From contig JAZNXS010000003.1 in the NCBI GenBank assembly GCA_045594025.1, positions 50,461 to 114,460 of the forward strand: a stretch of 64,000 bases of DNA, read 5' to 3'. Under the pieces are notes generated by a model that worked only from the letters and a program-made list of their open reading frames with translations, ran no database searches and was not told where the DNA came from. This stretch comes from Scatosoma sp045594025. Its GTDB lineage: Bacteria > Bacillota > Clostridia > Christensenellales > Borkfalkiaceae. Both the position numbers and the translations under genes were made by a program. Positions 60,457 through 64,000 of the stretch are shown in pieces (positions within the stretch are counted from its first letter, which is position 1; the number at the start of each line of letters is the position of its first letter).

Positions 60457-61854
60457 TTACATTAACGTAATCATCAACTGCGATGCCAAAACTACCAATA
60501 CCAAAGCAATGGGATAGGTAGACGCATAAGCAGACGCTACGTCGTCCGTTTTTGCCGTAGCTATCAACGTCCCCAACGCAGGAGTCGACGTCATACCACC
60601 CGTAATCGAACCAAGATTATTAAGCAAAGGCAATTTCAATACGTATCTGCCAAGGAAATAACCGACAACCATGGGAGCAACCGTCATCATCAAACCGCCG
60701 GCAAAGCCCCAAATTACGATTCCTACACCACCGTTAGCGGAAACTTGTTCTACAAGCGAAACACCGCCGTGAACGCCTGCACCAAGCAAGAAAAGCGCCA
60801 AACCAAATTCACGCATAACTTTCAACGTTCCTTCCTTTACTTCCAAAGAAAGCTTGCCAATGTGACCGAAATGCCCAAATACCAAGCACATAATCAACAC
60901 ACCGCCCGTTGTGCCAAGCGAGAAACAAGGTCCGTTGTAGCCCTGCCCCGTCAAAGGAATGGTAATCGAACCCAGCAACAAGCCTGCAATTACTGCAAGC
61001 GCAAAAGGCATGAATCCGAAATCTTCCACTTTAAAATATTTAGAATAGTCTCTAACCTCTTCTTGCGCGCCAACTTTCAAATAACTTCTTTCCGTTTCCA
61101 TATCCACTTTCAGGAATTTAGGCAACAACTGTACAAACAGTACCACGCCTACAACGCCCATGGGATACGCGATTGCGTGACCAAGCGTGATTAAGGATTC
61201 AAAGCTTGCGTCCGCAGCGTCCTTCGCCGCCGAGAAACCAGGCGTGGACGTAAGTGCGCCGGAAAGTACACCAGCCCAGTATTCAGGACCGTAATCGGTG
61301 CAAAGCGTGCAAAGTACCGCAACAAGCGTACCCGTCAAAATAATCACTGCACCCAAAACAATGTACGTTTTGAAGTTTTTAGCCAAGTTCTTGAAGAAGT
61401 TAGGTCCGGCAATAAAACCTACGCTACCTACGAACAAAATCAAACCGATGTTCTGAATAGGCCCTTTTAAATAAGTTACAACCGAGGAAGTTTCCGTAAG
61501 ATGAAACCCCGAAAAAACACCTGCATCTTCAGGCACAACCGTACAAAGGTAACCAACCAAAATCGCCATTAAGAATACGCCTGCCGTACCCAATGTAACG
61601 CCTTTAACATTGACACCACCAAGCAAGTATCCCACGCCGATGACGAGAAATGCAATTGTAAACAAAACGAACGTGCTGTTAAAATTCAATATATTTTCAG
61701 CACCTTCTTTCAATACCACTGTTTGACCTAAAACCGTTCCCGACTTCGGGTTATTGATTGCGGATACGATGCACCAAGCAGCAAGCGCAACCACTACAAC
61801 AGCCGCGATGGCAATCCAAAGCCATTTCCGGCTTTTCTTCTTTTCTTTTTCCAC
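60457..61854 (-). CDS. AspT/YidE/YbjL-family antiporter
   Basis: 465 aa inner-membrane protein with about eleven hydrophobic helices in two repeats, each carrying the family GxxTxTPGxxAA-type loop: GALTSTPGFSAAKDA and GGMTSTPALGTLI. The family (PF06826) includes the aspartate:alanine exchanger AspT and putative succinate exporters. No TrkA-C domains are inserted between the repeats. Lies 88 bp after a fumarate-reductase-like flavoprotein gene, which suggests a dicarboxylate such as fumarate, succinate or aspartate (inference). Confidence 0.82.
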   Translation of the reverse strand: MEKEKKKSRKWLWIAIAAVVVVALAAWCIVSAINNPKSGTVLGQTVVLKEGAENILNFNSTFVLFTIAFLVIGVGYLLGGVNVKGVTLGTAGVFLMAILVGYLCTVVPEDAGVFSGFHLTETSSVVTYLKGPIQNIGLILFVGSVGFIAGPNFFKNLAKNFKTYIVLGAVIILTGTLVAVLCTLCTDYGPEYWAGVLSGALTSTPGFSAAKDAADASFESLITLGHAIAYPMGVVGVVLFVQLLPKFLKVDMETERSYLKVGAQEEVRDYSKYFKVEDFGFMPFALAVIAGLLLGSITIPLTGQGYNGPCFSLGTTGGVLIMCLVFGHFGHIGKLSLEVKEGTLKVMREFGLALFLLGAGVHGGVSLVEQVSANGGVGIVIWGFAGGLMMTVAPMVVGYFLGRYVLKLPLLNNLGSITGGMTSTPALGTLIATAKTDDVASAYASTYPIALVLVVLASQLMITLM

Positions 61855-61942
61855 TTTTAATCTCCTTTACGTCTTTACGGACGAAAACGCACAAAGCGTA
61901 CCCTCGTGCGTTTTGTCCTCTTTTTATTTTATTTTCCCTATA

Positions 61943-63547
61943 TTAGTTTGCTTTTCTTCTATAGTCGGGAAGAAGTTTAGGAGAAGCTACTTCCGAAGAA
62001 ATACCAGCCTCTTCAAGCTCTTTCTCGAATTCCTTTACGTGATCAAGCGTAAGCTCTTTGAGTTCTACGCTCTTCCACTTTTCCCCTGCTTGCTGACCTG
62101 CATTTCTACCGAAGACAATAATATCAAGCAAGGAGTTGCCCATCAAACGGTTGGTACCGTGAATACCACCGACCGCTTCACCTGCAACGTACAAGTTTTC
62201 GATACACGTCATGCCGTTTGCGCCGATGTCGATACCGCCGTTTTGGTAATGCAACGTGGGATAAATCAAAATAGGTTCTTTCCTAATATCAATACCGTAT
62301 TTACCAAACATACGCAGCATTGCGGGAATACGCTTTTCAATCGTACCCTCGCCGTTGAGGATATCGATCAGCGGCGTATCGAGCCATACGCCTTCACCAT
62401 CCGTCGTTTTAATACCGTTGCCACGCGCCTTGCATTCGCGAATAATCGAAGAAGCCGTAACGTCACGAGTTTCCAACGAATATACAAACGCTTCGCCATC
62501 CTTATTAACTAGCTGTGCCCCAAGCGAACGAACCTTTTCGGTAACGAGCGCGCCGTAGATTTGCGTAGGCTCTGCAGCGCCCGTGGGATGGTATTGCAAC
62601 GTTTCAGGATACAAAAGCTTTGCGCCTGCTCTGTACGCAAGCACCAAGCCGTCTGCCGTTGCACCATAGTGGTTGGACGTAGGGAAGCCCTGATAATGCA
62701 ATCTGCCTGCGCCGCCCGTTGCAATAACGACCGTCTTTGCTCTTGCAATAAGGATTTCCTTCGTTTCCATGTTCATAAGCACCGCACCAGCTACTTTTCC
62801 ATCGGTGTCCTTAATGAGCTCAATCGCCGCCGTGAAATCCACCACCGTAATCTTGCGGTTGAATACTTCATCGCGGAGCGTTCTCATGATTTCCGAACCG
62901 GAATAGTCGCGGCAAGCGTGCATACGCTTTCTGGACGTACCGCCACCGTGCGTCGTAACCATCGTGCCGTCCTCTTCCTTATCGAACATAACACCAAGGT
63001 TATTGAGCCACAAAATCGCTTCGGGTGCTTCGTTTACGAGCTTATACAAAAGCTCGGGCTTATTCTTAAAGTGTCCACCGCCGAGCGCGTCAAGATAATG
63101 CGTTGCAGGACTATCGTTGGGCTTATCAGCCGCCTGAATACCGCCTTCTGCCATCGCCGTGTTGGCATCGCCAAGACGAAGCTTGGTAGCGATCATAACG
63201 TTTGCGCCTCTTTGATGGGCTTCAATTGCTGCAGAAGAACCCGCGCCACCGCCGCCGATAACCAAAACGTCTACGTCGTAATCGATTTTCGTAAGGTCAA
63301 TATCCATATTTGCCACGCGGGAATGTCCTTGCAATAAATCCGCAAGCTCGTGTAAAACCTTACCGCCTTTATTCTTCCCTACTTTCAATTCTTCATACGC
63401 AGAAGTGATATAGTCGGGATGAAATTCTGCCAAAACAGCGTCTTTTTCTTCCGCCGTCATGCGCGCGTGCAATTTTTCAATACGAGAAGCGCGGCTTGCT
63501 TCTACTTTTTTCATCGATTCAAGTTGTTCTTGAGTATAATGATACAT
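61943..63547 (-). CDS. Fumarate reductase/succinate dehydrogenase-type flavoprotein subunit
   Basis: 534 aa FAD-binding protein. After an N-terminal helical extension (about 1-90) come the dinucleotide motif DVLVIGGGGAGSSAAIEA, MAEGGIQAA, the substrate-loop THGGGTSRKRMHACRDYSG, GGAGRLHYQGFPTSNHYGATADGL, and the C-terminal GNSLLDIIVFGRNAG. The fit is to soluble fumarate reductase or a related anaerobic flavoenzyme of the L-aspartate oxidase/SdhA superfamily. Follows a 4Fe-4S subunit gene by 10 bp, so the two probably form one complex. Confidence 0.87.
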   Translation of the reverse strand: MYHYTQEQLESMKKVEASRASRIEKLHARMTAEEKDAVLAEFHPDYITSAYEELKVGKNKGGKVLHELADLLQGHSRVANMDIDLTKIDYDVDVLVIGGGGAGSSAAIEAHQRGANVMIATKLRLGDANTAMAEGGIQAADKPNDSPATHYLDALGGGHFKNKPELLYKLVNEAPEAILWLNNLGVMFDKEEDGTMVTTHGGGTSRKRMHACRDYSGSEIMRTLRDEVFNRKITVVDFTAAIELIKDTDGKVAGAVLMNMETKEILIARAKTVVIATGGAGRLHYQGFPTSNHYGATADGLVLAYRAGAKLLYPETLQYHPTGAAEPTQIYGALVTEKVRSLGAQLVNKDGEAFVYSLETRDVTASSIIRECKARGNGIKTTDGEGVWLDTPLIDILNGEGTIEKRIPAMLRMFGKYGIDIRKEPILIYPTLHYQNGGIDIGANGMTCIENLYVAGEAVGGIHGTNRLMGNSLLDIIVFGRNAGQQAGEKWKSVELKELTLDHVKEFEKELEEAGISSEVASPKLLPDYRRKAN

Positions 63548-63557
63548 ACGCTTCTCC

Positions 63558-64000
63558 TTATTTCTCGATTTCTCTATTGTTATAGAGATGCTTTTGTTCT
63601 TCCAAAGGCGTGTTCATAATTGCTTCCAACGCCGCTTTGCAATCCCCAGCGTCGATCTCCGCAACACGGTTGATAAGATGCTCGGTTTTAGGAGCAAGGT
63701 ATTTGCCCGTAAGTCTGCGCGTAAGCAATGCAACCTGAGGATGGGAAATCCCTGCAGGACAACGGGAAGAACATACGCCGCACATTACGCAGTCGAAGCT
63801 TTCTTCCGCTGCCTTTTCGTATTCTCCACGCTGTGCGTATGCGATATACTGCATAACGTTAAGTTCCTGCGTGCAGCTCTTTGTACAAGCGTTACAGCCG
63901 ATACAGGAGTAAATTTCGGGATACAACTGCATCATAACAGTCTGGTCAACGGGAATTTCGTTGATGTTGTAAACTTCTTTAACAAGAGGGAAGAAAGGAA
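63558..64000 (-). CDS. 4Fe-4S dicluster subunit, partial at window edge
   Basis: Electron-transfer partner of the flavoprotein. Two cluster motifs are visible, CIGCNACTKSC and CVMCGVCSSRC followed by Pro, as in HdrC/GlpC and SdhB-like ferredoxin domains. The reading frame continues upstream without a stop to the edge of the window (…PFFPLVKEVYNINEIPVDQ), so the true start is outside; the ATG at 63935 is internal. C-terminal helical tail of about 60 residues. Confidence 0.85.
   Translation of the reverse strand, partial: PFFPLVKEVYNINEIPVDQTVMMQLYPEIYSCIGCNACTKSCTQELNVMQYIAYAQRGEYEKAAEESFDCVMCGVCSSRCPAGISHPQVALLTRRLTGKYLAPKTEHLINRVAEIDAGDCKAALEAIMNTPLEEQKHLYNNREIEK

Noticed and set aside
1..64000. 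CRISPR arrays, insertion sequences, prophage
   Set aside because: No regularly spaced repeats, transposase, integrase or phage structural genes were seen on reading both strands.

Overview
The window looks like chromosome from an anaerobic, spore-forming Gram-positive of the Clostridia. Evidence: class III (anaerobic) ribonucleotide reductase, the mother-cell sporulation regulators SpoIIID and SigK, a type A RNase P RNA, near-consensus TTGACA-17-TATAAT promoters, AGGAGG-type ribosome sites and moderate GC. Codon style and gene set resemble uncultured gut Christensenellales-type lineages, but that placement is a guess. No prophage, CRISPR array, transposase or integrase is visible. Most of the window is housekeeping.

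Layout. 1-2.5 kb: nrdD behind an array of NrdR boxes. 2.5-5.1 kb: a tight operon DUF1934 / metallo-hydrolase / a Rho-like protein whose catalytic residues are gone. 5-11 kb: tyrA, spoIIID, parE-parC. 11-19 kb: helD, argS, ychF, a C_GCAxxG_C_C protein, a phosphopantetheinyl transferase, a nucleosidase and ung. 19-22 kb: a membrane-linked HTH regulator, a large surface protein and a PLP enzyme. 22-30 kb: miaB-mutS-mutL-miaA operon. 30-35 kb: a class A PBP, then nifS-thiI. 35-42.6 kb: an unusual car locus with a small leader ORF and attenuator, a CarA lacking its glutaminase Cys and His, and a CarB fused in frame to a complete DapF, next to a divergent ArgJ and an acyl-ACP thioesterase with a leaderless promoter. 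42.7-45.5 kb: an 893-residue PadR / coiled-coil / four-helix membrane protein. 45.5-46.2 kb: a parS-like site and a tRNA-Val locus. 46-50 kb: ASRT / M24 / M81 operon with a divergent, leaderless AraC regulator. 50-57 kb: phosphatase, esterase, NifU-like + GGGtGRT pair, sigK, rnpB, pyruvate kinase behind a folded leader. 57-60 kb: LytTR/DUF3021 pair and a tRNA-Ser locus. 60-64 kb: exporter-like antiporter with fumarate-reductase-type subunits.

The best candidate for something undescribed is a 149-150 nt structured element found three times, always tied to the 3' end of a tRNA: once behind tRNA-Val and twice behind tRNA-Ser. All copies share five predicted stems, a GNRA-capped hairpin, an invariant AGGGTGGG and an invariant GCTAAA loop. 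Stems 4 and 5 change sequence but keep pairing. The outermost stem is formed with the tRNA's own T-arm/acceptor strand, so it has a different sequence at Val and Ser yet still pairs. Each insertion also duplicates the tRNA tail together with that tRNA's terminator. The two Ser copies bracket a 1.8 kb segment carrying a frameshifted DUF3863-type gene.

Other notable points: degenerate enzyme copies (Rho, CarA, ArgJ), exact leaderless promoter geometry at two genes and near-leaderless at a third, and a small interspersed double-palindrome repeat (three copies).
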